Assembly (NCBI GenBank): GCA_029941905.1
Contig: JAPYTQ010000014.1
Span: forward strand, 1 to 64,000
DNA length: 64,000 bases
Origin: JAHRVQ01 sp029941905
Lineage (GTDB): Bacteria > Pseudomonadota > Gammaproteobacteria > Pseudomonadales > Azotimanducaceae
Reading direction: 5' to 3'
Shown here: positions 25,525 to 34,464 of the stretch, one piece after another
How the letters are laid out: every line of letters starts with the position of its first letter
Position numbering within the stretch: position 1 is the first letter of the stretch
Notes under the pieces: model-generated
What the model saw: only the letters and a program-made list of their open reading frames with translations
Databases searched by the model: none
What the model was told of the DNA's origin: nothing
Translations under genes and position numbers: made by a program

Positions 25525-26493
25525 CTAGCCTGCTGCGACGCGTTGAACTAATGTATCGATGATGTGATCTGCATCTATTCCCATGGCTTCGGCCTCGAAA
25601 CTGATAATGATCCGGTGCCGGAAAACATCATGCACCACAGCCTGAACATCGTCAGGACTAACAAAGTCCTTGCCCAGCAGAAATGCATTAGCTCGTGCGC
25701 ATAAATCCAATGAAATTGTCCCCCGGGGGGATGCGCCATAGTCCAGCCAGTTCGCCAGGTCTTCACCGAACACTTCCGGTTGTCGGGTTGCCATGGTGAG
25801 CTGGACCATGTATTCCTCAACCACTGGTGCCATGTGGAGTGAGAGGATTTCTTTGCGGGCATCAAAGATAGACTGTTGGCTTAGAGTAGGTGGATTTTCT
25901 TTGTGGTTGTCTCTTGCAGTCATGGCTTCATTTCGAACCAGTTGCAGAATGCTTCTCTCGGATGTCGCGTCGGGATAATCGATATTGACATGCATCAGAA
26001 ACCGATCCAGTTGTGCTTCAGGCAAAGGATAGGTGCCTTCCTGCTCAATCGGATTCTGGGTTGCCATGACCAGAAACAGGTCAGCTAGCGGAAATGTCTG
26101 CCTGCCGACGCTGACTTGCCTTTCGGCCATTGCTTCCAGCAACGCGGACTGAACCTTGGCGGGTGCCCGGTTGATTTCATCGGCCAGAACCAGGTTGTGG
26201 AATATTGGCCCCTGCTGAAACTCGAATGTCCCCTCCTGAGCCCGATAGATTTCAGTACCGGTAATATCAGAGGGTAACAGATCAGGGGTAAACTGGATTC
26301 GATGGAAGTCACCTTCAACACCATCAGCCAATGTTTTGATAGCTTTAGTTTTTGCCAGCCCGGGCGCACCTTCCACAAGAAGGTGACCATCTGCCAGAAG
26401 TGCCATCAGGAGCCTGTTGACTAATTTTTCCTGTCCGATTATCCGTCCGGATAACCAATGTTCGAGTTCGAGTATCTGCTCGCGATGCTGCAT
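25525..26493 (-). CDS. MoxR-family AAA+ ATPase
   Basis: A 322-residue AAA+ protein. The Walker A motif is VEGAPGLAKTKA, the Walker B motif LVLADEINRAPAKVQSALLEAM, sensor I ATQNPIEQEGTYPLPEAQLDRF, and the C-terminal lid has SPRGTISL with the sensor-II Arg. MoxR proteins act as chaperones that insert cofactors or assemble complexes with VWA partners, using ATP. It is the first gene of the minus-strand operon with DUF58, DUF4381, BatA, BatB/C and BatD, so its promoter must lie in the 26494-26760 region shared with the divergent glutamate dehydrogenase gene. Confidence 0.95.
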   Translation of the reverse strand: MQHREQILELEHWLSGRIIGQEKLVNRLLMALLADGHLLVEGAPGLAKTKAIKTLADGVEGDFHRIQFTPDLLPSDITGTEIYRAQEGTFEFQQGPIFHNLVLADEINRAPAKVQSALLEAMAERQVSVGRQTFPLADLFLVMATQNPIEQEGTYPLPEAQLDRFLMHVNIDYPDATSERSILQLVRNEAMTARDNHKENPPTLSQQSIFDARKEILSLHMAPVVEEYMVQLTMATRQPEVFGEDLANWLDYGASPRGTISLDLCARANAFLLGKDFVSPDDVQAVVHDVFRHRIIISFEAEAMGIDADHIIDTLVQRVAAG

Positions 26494-26702
26494 AGTTCGC
26501 TTATTTCTAAATGGTTGATTTTAAATAGATTATACGGAAATGTTTCCGGCCGTGTTGTTCTATGGATAATATAGACCACGGCTTTTCGATCTTGTTCACA
26601 TTGTTAGTTAGTGAGCTTCCGGTTGGCTTTGAGCTCTTTGGGGCCATAGGCTAAACTTTTAGCAAATGGAATGCTAGTGCAGGACTCTAAACCAGGGAAA
26701 CT

Positions 26703-26721
26703 CAGCCGCTTAAAGCGGCTG
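26703..26721. promoter_or_regulatory. Perfect 19-bp palindrome upstream of the glutamate dehydrogenase gene
   Basis: CAGCCGCTT, one central A, then AAGCGGCTG: nine bases on each side match perfectly. It ends about 39 bases before the ATG at 26761 and lies in the shared region with the divergent MoxR operon. The symmetry and position suit a dimeric repressor or activator site. A small hairpin in the mRNA leader is also possible. No T-run follows, so it is not a typical terminator. Confidence 0.5.
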
Positions 26722-26760
26722 CAGGTGATTTGTAACCCTATTCATGATTGAAGAAGTTCA

Positions 26761-29700
26761 ATGGCGATTATCAAGGTTGATAGCAAAGCGAAGTTTCAGA
26801 CTGGATTAATCAGGCGGCTGGAAGTCAGCATTGACGATCCGATCCAGCAGTTTGCGCGTCATTTCTTTGCTGATCACACATTGAATGTCCTCAACCAGAG
26901 GCACTGGGATGATGTGACGGACAATGTTCGATCCAGCTGGAAATTCTACAAAAAGTTTAAAGGGCTGGAACCTCGGATCCGGATAGTTCCAGCGGCTAGC
27001 AACCATCTGGTTATTGAAGTGGCCAGTAGCAATCAGCCATTCCTGCTGGAGTCGATTCGAATCGAACTCAATCAGTCGGACCTGGTCCTGCTGGATGTAC
27101 ACCAGTGTTTGATGGGCGTGGTGAGGAAGTCAGGCAGTCTCTCAATCAGTGATGAGGTGGAAGCCAATGAGAGTCTGATCAGGATGGAAGTCGAGACTTC
27201 CATATCACCCGCCACCCTGACAGCCAGCATTTCAGAAGTTATGGACCTTGTATCCCGCGTGGTTGAGGACTTTCCACTGATGCGAGGGCGGCTGGTGGCG
27301 TGTAGTGAAACAGCCGATCTTCAATCGTCTGTACTTGAGAGTATGGCATTGTTGAAGTGGTTCTGTGACGACCACTTTACGTTTCTGGGTTGCGAAGAGT
27401 TCCTGCCAAAAAAGGAAGGCGGCCTGAAGATTGTTCGTGGCTCCCGGCTTGGGTTAGCTCAGCCTAACAAGTCTGCAGACGGTATACCGGTAAATATACC
27501 TGAGGGCGTGTTAAATATAGAAAAACTACCCGTTAAAAGTCGGGTTCATCGGCCTGTTTATCTCGACAGCATCACCGTGTGTGAACGAAAGGCAGGTAAA
27601 GTTACCCGCCTCTGCCGATTTATCGGTCTGTTTACTGCAACGGTCTACAACCAGAATCCATTCGAAATCCCGGTAGTGAGGCAGAAAATCATTGATTCCT
27701 TTGCCAGGGGTGAAATTGTTCAGTCCAGTCACCGTGGCAGGGAGTTGATTCGCATATTCGAACTCCTGCCCCGGGAAGAACTGTTCTTTGCGACCAGTGA
27801 AGACCTGCATCGACTGGCGATGAATATCTTCACATTACAGGAACGGAGAATCGTACGGGTGTTATTTCGCCAGGACCATTATTTTGCCAACTGCATCGTT
27901 TACGTCCCGAAGGATACCTACAACACATCGTTGCGAATCCAGATTCAGGAAGTACTCACGCGTGCTTTTCATGCGCACGACGCGGAGTTTTCAACGTATT
28001 TTTCAGAATCTGCGTTGACCCGAACACACTTTGTGATGCGAATAGAACACCCCATGGAAGTCGACGTGGAATTACTTGAACAACAAATAACTGCACTAAC
28101 ACGTTCCTGGAATGATGATTTACAGCACCTCATGATTGAAAGCCGTACAGGAGCGGATCCGATCAGTCTGTTTCAGCACTATAAGACTGCGTTCCCGACG
28201 GGTTACCAGGCGGATTTTTCTGTGGCCAGCGCGCTGGAAGATATTTACCTTATGGAGCAATTAAGCGTCGATAAGCCCCTGGGGCTGAATCTCTATGAGA
28301 AGGCTGGACCAGCCATACACTTTAAGGTCTGCCACGCCGGGGGAGCGCTGCCATTGTCAGATGTTATTCCCATTCTCGAAAATCTGGGTGCAAAAACAAT
28401 TGAGCAACATCCTTATGAGATTAAACGAGATGGGGACTCGATCTGGATCCACAATTTTCTGCTGGATCTGATTTCCCACCCTGATGGAGGCATTGGTTCT
28501 CTTAAAACCATCTTCGAATCAGCCTTCATGGAAATCTGGCGAGGAGGAAGAGAGAATGATTCTTTTAATCGCCTGATACCCACCGCTACCCTGGATCATC
28601 GGCAGGTCTCTGTGATCAGGGCTTACGCTCGATATTATGGGCAGCTTCAAAATGGCAGCAGCCAGCAGTTTATTGCCGACTGTGTGACCCGTTACCCGGA
28701 CATCACCCGGCGGCTGTACGGCCTGTTCGAAAAACGCTTTGATCCGGGCCCTATCGAAGAAGTGCAACTGAAGCGGCACAAAACAGCAGGTCTGGAAAAG
28801 AGAATACTCTTACAAATCGCCGAGAGTGTGGTGAATCTTGCAGACGACCGGGTTTTACGAGGGTTCGTCGAGATGATTGTGGCAACCCAGCGAACGAACT
28901 ACTTCCAATTGTCTGCAGACGGTGAGTTTAAGGAAAATATTTCTTTCAAGTTTCTGCCAGGTCTTATTACCGAGATGCCCAAACCCTGTCCGGCGTTTGA
29001 GATTTTTGTCTATTCTCCGCGAATTGAAGGTGTCCATCTTCGGTACGGGAAAATTGCCAGGGGTGGCTTGCGCTGGTCGGATCGAACCGAGGATTATCGC
29101 ACAGAGATTCTGGGCCTCGTCAAAGCTCAGCAGGTAAAAAACTCCGTCATTGTTCCGGTGGGAGCGAAAGGCGGGTTTCTTCCCAAACAGATCCCCGAGC
29201 ATGCCTCTCGAGACGAGGTAATGAAGGAGGGGATAGCCTGTTACAGAATTTTCATCCAGAGTTTACTGGATTTGACAGACAATTTGGTTAAGGGGAAGGT
29301 TGTACCTCCGGCCAGCGTCATCTGTTACGACGATGAGGACTACTATCTGGTTGTCGCCGCAGACAAGGGCACAGCTACTTTTTCCGATATCGCCAATGGA
29401 ATATCTGCGGACAATGGCTTCTGGCTGGGCGATGCATTTGCGTCCGGTGGGAGTGTCGGTTACGACCATAAGGCCATGGGAATTACAGCCAGGGGAGCCT
29501 GGAAATCTGTGCAGCAGCATTTTCGTGACCGCAACCTGGATATACAGAAAACCGACTTTACTGTTATTGGTGTGGGCGATATGTCCGGTGATGTCTTTGG
29601 AAATGGAATGTTGCTTTCCAATCATATTCGCCTGGTTGCCGCTTTTAATCATATGCACATTTTTGTTGATCCGGAACCTGATACCAGGCGTTGCTTTAAA

Positions 29701-31479
29701 GAGCGGCAGCGCCTCTTTGATCTACCCCAGTCTTCCTGGTCTGACTATGACCAAAAACTCATTTCAGCAGGGGGTGGTGTCTTTGACCGATCAGCGAAAT
29801 CGATCCGCATTTCCCGGGAAATGAGCGACAGGTTTGCTATCAACGCTAGTCAGTTAACACCGAACCAGCTGATCAGCCTGATTCTCAAATCCAAAGTGGA
29901 TCTGTTCTGGAACGGTGGTATTGGCACCTATGTAAAAAGTCGACGAGAATCTCATCAGGAAGTTGCTGACAAGGCCAATGACAATATTCGAGTCAACGCC
30001 AGTGACCTGAATTGTCAGGTTATCGGTGAAGGAGGAAATCTGGGCCTGACCCAGCTAGCCAGAGTGGACTTTTGTCTAAAAGGTGGAACCTGTTTCACGG
30101 ATTTCATCGACAATGCAGGTGGCGTGAACTGTTCAGATGCCGAGGTGAATATAAAAATACTCCTGAATCAGCTGGTGGAGAGAGGTGAGCTGATGCCAGG
30201 CAACCGTAAGTCTTTGTTGCGACGCATGACTAATGAAGTGTCAGGCATTGTACTGGAAAACAACTATCGACAAGCTCAGGCGGTTGATTTGATGGGTTAC
30301 CAGGCCGAGAAGCGGGCGACAGAGTATTCTCAATTGCTGCACACCCTGGAGGATCAGGGTAAATTGAATCGCCAGCTGGAGTTTTTACCGGACGAAGAGG
30401 AGCTACAGGAACGCAGGTCCCGGGGACAGTTTCTAACGCTCCCGGAAATTTCCGTCTTAACCAGTTATGTCAAGAGTGCGGTGAAAGAGGAATTGGTCAC
30501 ATCTGCCCTCGTTGATGATGCCTACATCAGTCAGGAGATGTTGGCGGCATTCCCCCCTATCCTCATAAAGAAATATGGCCCCGAGCTTAAACAGCACCGC
30601 CTACGTCGCGAACTGGTTGCTACCCAGCTAACCAATGGCATGGTGAACTTTATGGGAATAAATTTTGTAAAAAGGATGACGGAGTCGACCGGAGCGGACA
30701 CAGAAAGGGTGGCACGGGCTTATGTGGTTGCCCGGGATGTGTTTGATTTACCGGCACGCTGGGATGAAATCTGCCAGCTTGATTACCAGGTTGATCATCA
30801 GGTGCAGAAGAAGATGATGATGGATGTGATCCGACTCATCCGCAGGGTGACCCGGTGGCTGATCAGAAATCGGCGTCGAGCTTTGCAGTTGGGAAAAGAA
30901 ACGCCCGAATTCAGGCAAACCCAGGAGATGTTAATCGGAAACTGGGAACATCTATTGGCCGGAAGTGAACTGGAGAACTGGGCAGAAAAACGAGATAGCT
31001 TTCACGCGGCAGGTGTACCGCTGGCCTTGTCGAATTTTGTTGCCGCAACCCACCACTTATATTCGGCCATGGGAATTGTTGAGGTGAAGGCACGAACAGG
31101 TTGTAGCACACAACGGATCGCTGAAATTTACTTCGAACTGGGCGAAGCCTTGCAACTGAATTGGTTCAGTCGAAAAATCCACGAATATGAACCATCAAGC
31201 GAGTGGCAGGCATTGGCAAGGGAGACATTGCAGGATGATTTGAACTGGCAGCAGGCTGCCCTGAGTCTGGGGATTGTTGCGGCTAACCCAAACAAAAGCT
31301 CTACAAGTGCAGTGATCACAAGGTGGGTAGAAGAACACCAGGTTCAGGTTGATCGCTGGATGAAGTTACAATCACAAATGAAATTGTCCAATGTGCTGGA
31401 TTCTGCAGTGTTTACCGTCGGCATTCGGGAGCTGCTGGATTTGGCCCAGTCCAGCCAGGGCGCCAGCAAGAAATTCTGA
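26761..31479 (+). CDS. gdhB: NAD-specific glutamate dehydrogenase, large (180-kDa) class
   Basis: A 1572-residue cytoplasmic enzyme that interconverts glutamate with 2-oxoglutarate and ammonium using NAD. The size is typical of the L-180 class found in Pseudomonas, Streptomyces and Caulobacter. The first ~650 residues are the ACT/PAS-like regulatory repeats. The catalytic region follows, with YGKIARGGLRWSDRTEDYRTE and KGGFLPK for substrate binding, then VIGVGDMSGDVFGNGML as the dinucleotide loop and a helical C-terminal module. It sits beside the MoxR/Bat operon, as I recall it does in Pseudomonas. The physiological direction is probably glutamate breakdown. It appears intact. Confidence 0.96.
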   Translation: MAIIKVDSKAKFQTGLIRRLEVSIDDPIQQFARHFFADHTLNVLNQRHWDDVTDNVRSSWKFYKKFKGLEPRIRIVPAASNHLVIEVASSNQPFLLESIRIELNQSDLVLLDVHQCLMGVVRKSGSLSISDEVEANESLIRMEVETSISPATLTASISEVMDLVSRVVEDFPLMRGRLVACSETADLQSSVLESMALLKWFCDDHFTFLGCEEFLPKKEGGLKIVRGSRLGLAQPNKSADGIPVNIPEGVLNIEKLPVKSRVHRPVYLDSITVCERKAGKVTRLCRFIGLFTATVYNQNPFEIPVVRQKIIDSFARGEIVQSSHRGRELIRIFELLPREELFFATSEDLHRLAMNIFTLQERRIVRVLFRQDHYFANCIVYVPKDTYNTSLRIQIQEVLTRAFHAHDAEFSTYFSESALTRTHFVMRIEHPMEVDVELLEQQITALTRSWNDDLQHLMIESRTGADPISLFQHYKTAFPTGYQADFSVASALEDIYLMEQLSVDKPLGLNLYEKAGPAIHFKVCHAGGALPLSDVIPILENLGAKTIEQHPYEIKRDGDSIWIHNFLLDLISHPDGGIGSLKTIFESAFMEIWRGGRENDSFNRLIPTATLDHRQVSVIRAYARYYGQLQNGSSQQFIADCVTRYPDITRRLYGLFEKRFDPGPIEEVQLKRHKTAGLEKRILLQIAESVVNLADDRVLRGFVEMIVATQRTNYFQLSADGEFKENISFKFLPGLITEMPKPCPAFEIFVYSPRIEGVHLRYGKIARGGLRWSDRTEDYRTEILGLVKAQQVKNSVIVPVGAKGGFLPKQIPEHASRDEVMKEGIACYRIFIQSLLDLTDNLVKGKVVPPASVICYDDEDYYLVVAADKGTATFSDIANGISADNGFWLGDAFASGGSVGYDHKAMGITARGAWKSVQQHFRDRNLDIQKTDFTVIGVGDMSGDVFGNGMLLSNHIRLVAAFNHMHIFVDPEPDTRRCFKERQRLFDLPQSSWSDYDQKLISAGGGVFDRSAKSIRISREMSDRFAINASQLTPNQLISLILKSKVDLFWNGGIGTYVKSRRESHQEVADKANDNIRVNASDLNCQVIGEGGNLGLTQLARVDFCLKGGTCFTDFIDNAGGVNCSDAEVNIKILLNQLVERGELMPGNRKSLLRRMTNEVSGIVLENNYRQAQAVDLMGYQAEKRATEYSQLLHTLEDQGKLNRQLEFLPDEEELQERRSRGQFLTLPEISVLTSYVKSAVKEELVTSALVDDAYISQEMLAAFPPILIKKYGPELKQHRLRRELVATQLTNGMVNFMGINFVKRMTESTGADTERVARAYVVARDVFDLPARWDEICQLDYQVDHQVQKKMMMDVIRLIRRVTRWLIRNRRRALQLGKETPEFRQTQEMLIGNWEHLLAGSELENWAEKRDSFHAAGVPLALSNFVAATHHLYSAMGIVEVKARTGCSTQRIAEIYFELGEALQLNWFSRKIHEYEPSSEWQALARETLQDDLNWQQAALSLGIVAANPNKSSTSAVITRWVEEHQVQVDRWMKLQSQMKLSNVLDSAVFTVGIRELLDLAQSSQGASKKF

Positions 31480-31561
31480 CAGGTTAGAACGCTACATTCG
31501 TATTTGAATAAAGGTCCCTCGCATAACTGCAGTTATTGGATATGTGTATAATCCGCGATCA

Positions 31562-32581
31562 ATGAAATACAAAACACTCCAGGATCTGCTGTTTCTTCTC
31601 CCGACTGAAACCTCACACCATCTGTCTTTAGAATCTATTGGTCTCATGCAGCAGCTAAAGCTGACACCCTTGATTGCCCGGGAAATGGTGAGTGATCCGG
31701 TGGAGGTGATGGGTATCAAATTTCCGAACCGGGTGGGGTTGGCTGCTGGCTTAGACAAAGATGCGAGGTGTATCGAAGGGTTGGCATCGTTAGGATTTGG
31801 TTTTCTCGAAGTCGGTTCAGTCACACCCAGACCTCAGCCCGGCAATCCTAAACCCAGGTTATTTAGGCTCAAAAGTCGCAAAGCGCTTATCAATCGAATG
31901 GGATTTAACAACGAAGGCGTGGATGCCATGATGAAGCGCATTCGACGCTCTAAATTTAGCGGCGTGCTGGGTATTAATATTGGAAAGAACGCCGATACTC
32001 CGCTCGAATCGACACTGGATGATTACATCATCTGTTTACGAAAGGTATACAAACAAGCCTCCTACGTTGTCCTCAATATATCCTCACCCAATACCCAGGG
32101 ATTGCGTTCATTGCAACACGGTGAAGAATTGTCCAGGTTGCTGGAGGGGTTGAAGAAAGTGCACCAGGAACTCAAGCTAAAATATGCCAGGAATGTTCCC
32201 CTGTTGGTAAAAATCGCACCGGATATGGACGACGATGAAATACACCAGGTGATTCATCATTTACTGGAGTTCGAGCTCGACGGGGTCATCGTTAGCAACA
32301 CCACAGTTTCCAGAAGCGCCGTGGTGGGTGAAAAATATTCCGATGAAACCGGTGGCCTGAGTGGTGATCCGTTGCGAAATCAGAGTAATCATGTCCTGGG
32401 CCTGGTTGCAGCAGACGTAAATAAGAAAATGGCAGTTATCGGTGTAGGCGGTATTATGTCAGGAGACGATGCTGCAGAGAAAATACGCTTGGGCGCGGAT
32501 CTGGTGCAAATCTATACCGGGTTTATATACGCAGGGCCAGATTTGATAACGGAAAGTGCGTTGGCAATTAAACACAGGTAA
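31562..32581 (+). CDS. pyrD: Dihydroorotate dehydrogenase (quinone), class 2
   Basis: About 339 residues from the ATG at 31562 (MKYKTLQDLLFLLP); an in-frame start 6 codons earlier has less support. This FMN enzyme oxidises dihydroorotate to orotate with quinone at the inner membrane, in pyrimidine synthesis. Class-2 features: an N-terminal helical extension for membrane association, VMGIKFPNRVGLAAGLDKDA, RMGFNNEGVDA, NISSPNTQGLR with the catalytic Ser, and VSNTTVSR. The C-terminal VIGVGGIMSGDDA and LVQIYTGFIY form the FMN phosphate site. It is followed by rmf on the other strand. Confidence 0.96.
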   Translation: MKYKTLQDLLFLLPTETSHHLSLESIGLMQQLKLTPLIAREMVSDPVEVMGIKFPNRVGLAAGLDKDARCIEGLASLGFGFLEVGSVTPRPQPGNPKPRLFRLKSRKALINRMGFNNEGVDAMMKRIRRSKFSGVLGINIGKNADTPLESTLDDYIICLRKVYKQASYVVLNISSPNTQGLRSLQHGEELSRLLEGLKKVHQELKLKYARNVPLLVKIAPDMDDDEIHQVIHHLLEFELDGVIVSNTTVSRSAVVGEKYSDETGGLSGDPLRNQSNHVLGLVAADVNKKMAVIGVGGIMSGDDAAEKIRLGADLVQIYTGFIYAGPDLITESALAIKHR

Positions 32582-32601
32582 AAGGCTCCAGAATAGGAGC
32601 C
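32580..32601 (-). terminator. Rho-independent terminator of rmf
   Basis: On the minus strand GGCTCC-TATTCT-GGAGCC forms a perfect 6-bp stem with a 6-nt loop, followed by TTTTA, 20 bases after the rmf stop codon. The hairpin may also stabilise the end of the convergent pyrD transcript, but there is no U-run on that strand. Confidence 0.65.
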
Positions 32602-32620
32602 TATGAATTGAGCATTTATG

Positions 32621-32824
32621 CTACCCGGATGGGGACCGTCCAACCCCAGCGGTACCGATGTAACCATCCCAGTTGTCCTCTCTACCCGTTCTCCAGCCAC
32701 TCAGCCAGGCCTGGCGTGCGTCAATGTCGTGATAGGGGCAGAGTTCTTTTGACTTTCCATGAACGCCCATTTGATAGCCGCGAGTGTAAGCGCGGTCGCT
32801 CTTATCTCTTTTTTGCCTTCTCAT
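32621..32824 (-). CDS. rmf: Ribosome modulation factor
   Basis: A 67-residue basic protein beginning MRRQKRDKSDRAYTRGYQMG and continuing GKSKELCPYHDIDARQAWLSGWR, a clear match to E. coli RMF (55 residues). RMF binds the 30S subunit and dimerises 70S ribosomes into inactive 100S particles in stationary phase. The C-terminal 12 residues (IGTAGVGRSPSG) are extra relative to E. coli. The start has AAGGAG about 10 bases upstream. It is convergent with pyrD; the pyrD-rmf neighbourhood is conserved in Pseudomonas as I recall. Confidence 0.93.
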   Translation of the reverse strand: MRRQKRDKSDRAYTRGYQMGVHGKSKELCPYHDIDARQAWLSGWRTGREDNWDGYIGTAGVGRSPSG

Positions 32825-33171
32825 AAAGGAAAAACTCCTTCTCGAACCAATAACTGTTCCTGGATGCGGCTATTCGTACCACGCTATCCACACAGCAATA
32901 GTCGAAGCAGTATCCATTTTCTTAACCATCTTTGCATTCAGTTGGCGAACCCTATTATTAAACTACCGGGGGCGTGATGTGAATGAACTTATCGACCTAA
33001 CTTAGGGGTTTTTTAGGTTGACTGGGTATAACAATGTTAGTTATCACTGACGGGTTCGAACGCTGCCGCACCAAATTAGCGCGAAATCAGTGGGTACGGT
33101 TTATTGTGGGGCAAAAGCTAGTTGAGTACACTATTTTCACACTGCGATTCCGATGAAAGGGGAAAACAATA
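32825..33171. other. Intergenic region between rmf and amtB
   Basis: About 347 bases upstream of two divergent genes. It holds a possible 8-bp stem (CGACCTAA at 32993-33000 with TTAGGTTG at 33013-33020, one G-T pair) and a short ATAAC...GTTAT inverted repeat near 33028-33043. The amtB Shine-Dalgarno sequence AAGGGG lies about 10 bases before its ATG. I looked for a sigma-54 -24/-12 element, common before amtB, and did not find a convincing one. No small ORF is supported. Confidence 0.4.
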
Positions 33172-34464
33172 ATGAAAAATGTAATGTCCAGGCTTACGAT
33201 CCTGATGGCTCTAGCACTTACCGGTGAGTCTGCTCTGGCAGCCGATCTCAGCTCAGGTAACACATCGTGGATACTCACTTCTACTGCGCTGGTGCTGTTT
33301 ATGACAATCCCGGGGTTGTCGTTGTTCTATGGTGGGCTGGTGCGTGTTAAGAACGTACTGAGTATCCTGATGCAGTGTTTTGCAATTACTTGTGTCGTGT
33401 CTATTCTTTGGATCGTTGGTGTGTATTCGCTCGCCTTCTCTGAAGGTAATGACTTGATCGGTGGAACCTCCAACTTTTTTATGGCGAATCTCCACGAAGA
33501 TTCCATGTCGGGTGACATTCCGGAAAGTGTTTTTGCAATGTTCCAGCTAACGTTTGCAATCATTACACCTGCGTTGATCGTCGGTGCTTTCGCTGAAAGA
33601 ATGCGTTTCTCCTCGATGCTGCTATTTAGCAGCATCTGGGTTGTTGTTGTCTACGGTCCGGTAACTCATTGGGTTTGGGGTGGTGGCTGGTTAGGTAACA
33701 TGGGGTTGCTTGATTTTGCAGGCGGCACCGTTGTTCATATTACCGCGGGTGTTTCGGCACTGGTGTGCGCCCTGGTCATGGGTCAGCGGAAGGGATTTCC
33801 GCATACAGCTATGCCGCCGCACAACATGACAATGGCAATCACTGGTGCCGGAATGCTTTGGGTCGGCTGGTTTGGGTTCAATGCCGGTAGTGCCCTGGCG
33901 GCCAATGGGGATGCAGGCATGGCGATGTTAGTCACTCATATGTCGGCGTCTGCAGGTGCAATGACCTGGATGATCTGCGAGTGGGTCAAGTTTGGTAAGC
34001 CCAGTGCCCTAGGAGCGGTCACCGGCATGGTCGCCGGGCTGGGGACGATTACTCCGGCTTCCGGGTTTGTTGGTCCTGCGGGTGGATTGATGATTGGCAT
34101 TCTCGCAGGCTTTGTTTGCTTTAACGCAACGAACTTTATGAAATTAAAACTAAAGATCGATGATTCTCTGGATGTGTTCCCCGTGCACGGTGTTGGCGGC
34201 GCACTGGGGACTATTTTAGTCGCGGTATTTGCCAGTGCCAGCCTCGGCGTATTTAGTGGGCAGGGGTACAACGAAGGCATGGATATGGGCTCGCAATTGC
34301 TGGTCCAGGTCACCGGTGTCTTGTCGGTGGGTATTTATACGGCGATCGCCACCTTCGTAATCCTGAAAGCAGTGGATGCGGTTCTGGGTTTGAGGGTGAC
34401 TGCCGATGATGAAACCGAAGGTCTGGATATTAATCAGCACAATGAGCGTGGCTACGATCAATAA
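33172..34464 (+). CDS. amtB: Ammonium transporter
   Basis: A 430-residue inner-membrane channel of the Amt/Rh family. A signal peptide-like N-terminus ends ALAAD, followed by eleven predicted membrane helices. Family marks include PGLSLFYGGLVRVKNVLS in helix 1, DFAGGTVVHITAGVSALV with the first pore histidine, and DVFPVHGVGGALGT with the second. The C-terminal tail is short (TADDETEGLDINQHNERGYDQ) and matches the cytoplasmic segment that PII proteins contact. No glnK gene lies next to it, which is unusual since the two are commonly paired. It is tail-to-tail with ddl, with no bases between the stops. Confidence 0.95.
   Translation: MKNVMSRLTILMALALTGESALAADLSSGNTSWILTSTALVLFMTIPGLSLFYGGLVRVKNVLSILMQCFAITCVVSILWIVGVYSLAFSEGNDLIGGTSNFFMANLHEDSMSGDIPESVFAMFQLTFAIITPALIVGAFAERMRFSSMLLFSSIWVVVVYGPVTHWVWGGGWLGNMGLLDFAGGTVVHITAGVSALVCALVMGQRKGFPHTAMPPHNMTMAITGAGMLWVGWFGFNAGSALAANGDAGMAMLVTHMSASAGAMTWMICEWVKFGKPSALGAVTGMVAGLGTITPASGFVGPAGGLMIGILAGFVCFNATNFMKLKLKIDDSLDVFPVHGVGGALGTILVAVFASASLGVFSGQGYNEGMDMGSQLLVQVTGVLSVGIYTAIATFVILKAVDAVLGLRVTADDETEGLDINQHNERGYDQ

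Noticed and set aside
32621..32824. Toxin-antitoxin candidate for the small basic protein
   Set aside because: The sequence matches ribosome modulation factor clearly.
33080..33171. Sigma-54 promoter for amtB
   Set aside because: I looked for GG-N10-GC with flanking consensus and found only weak GG-N10-GT; not convincing.
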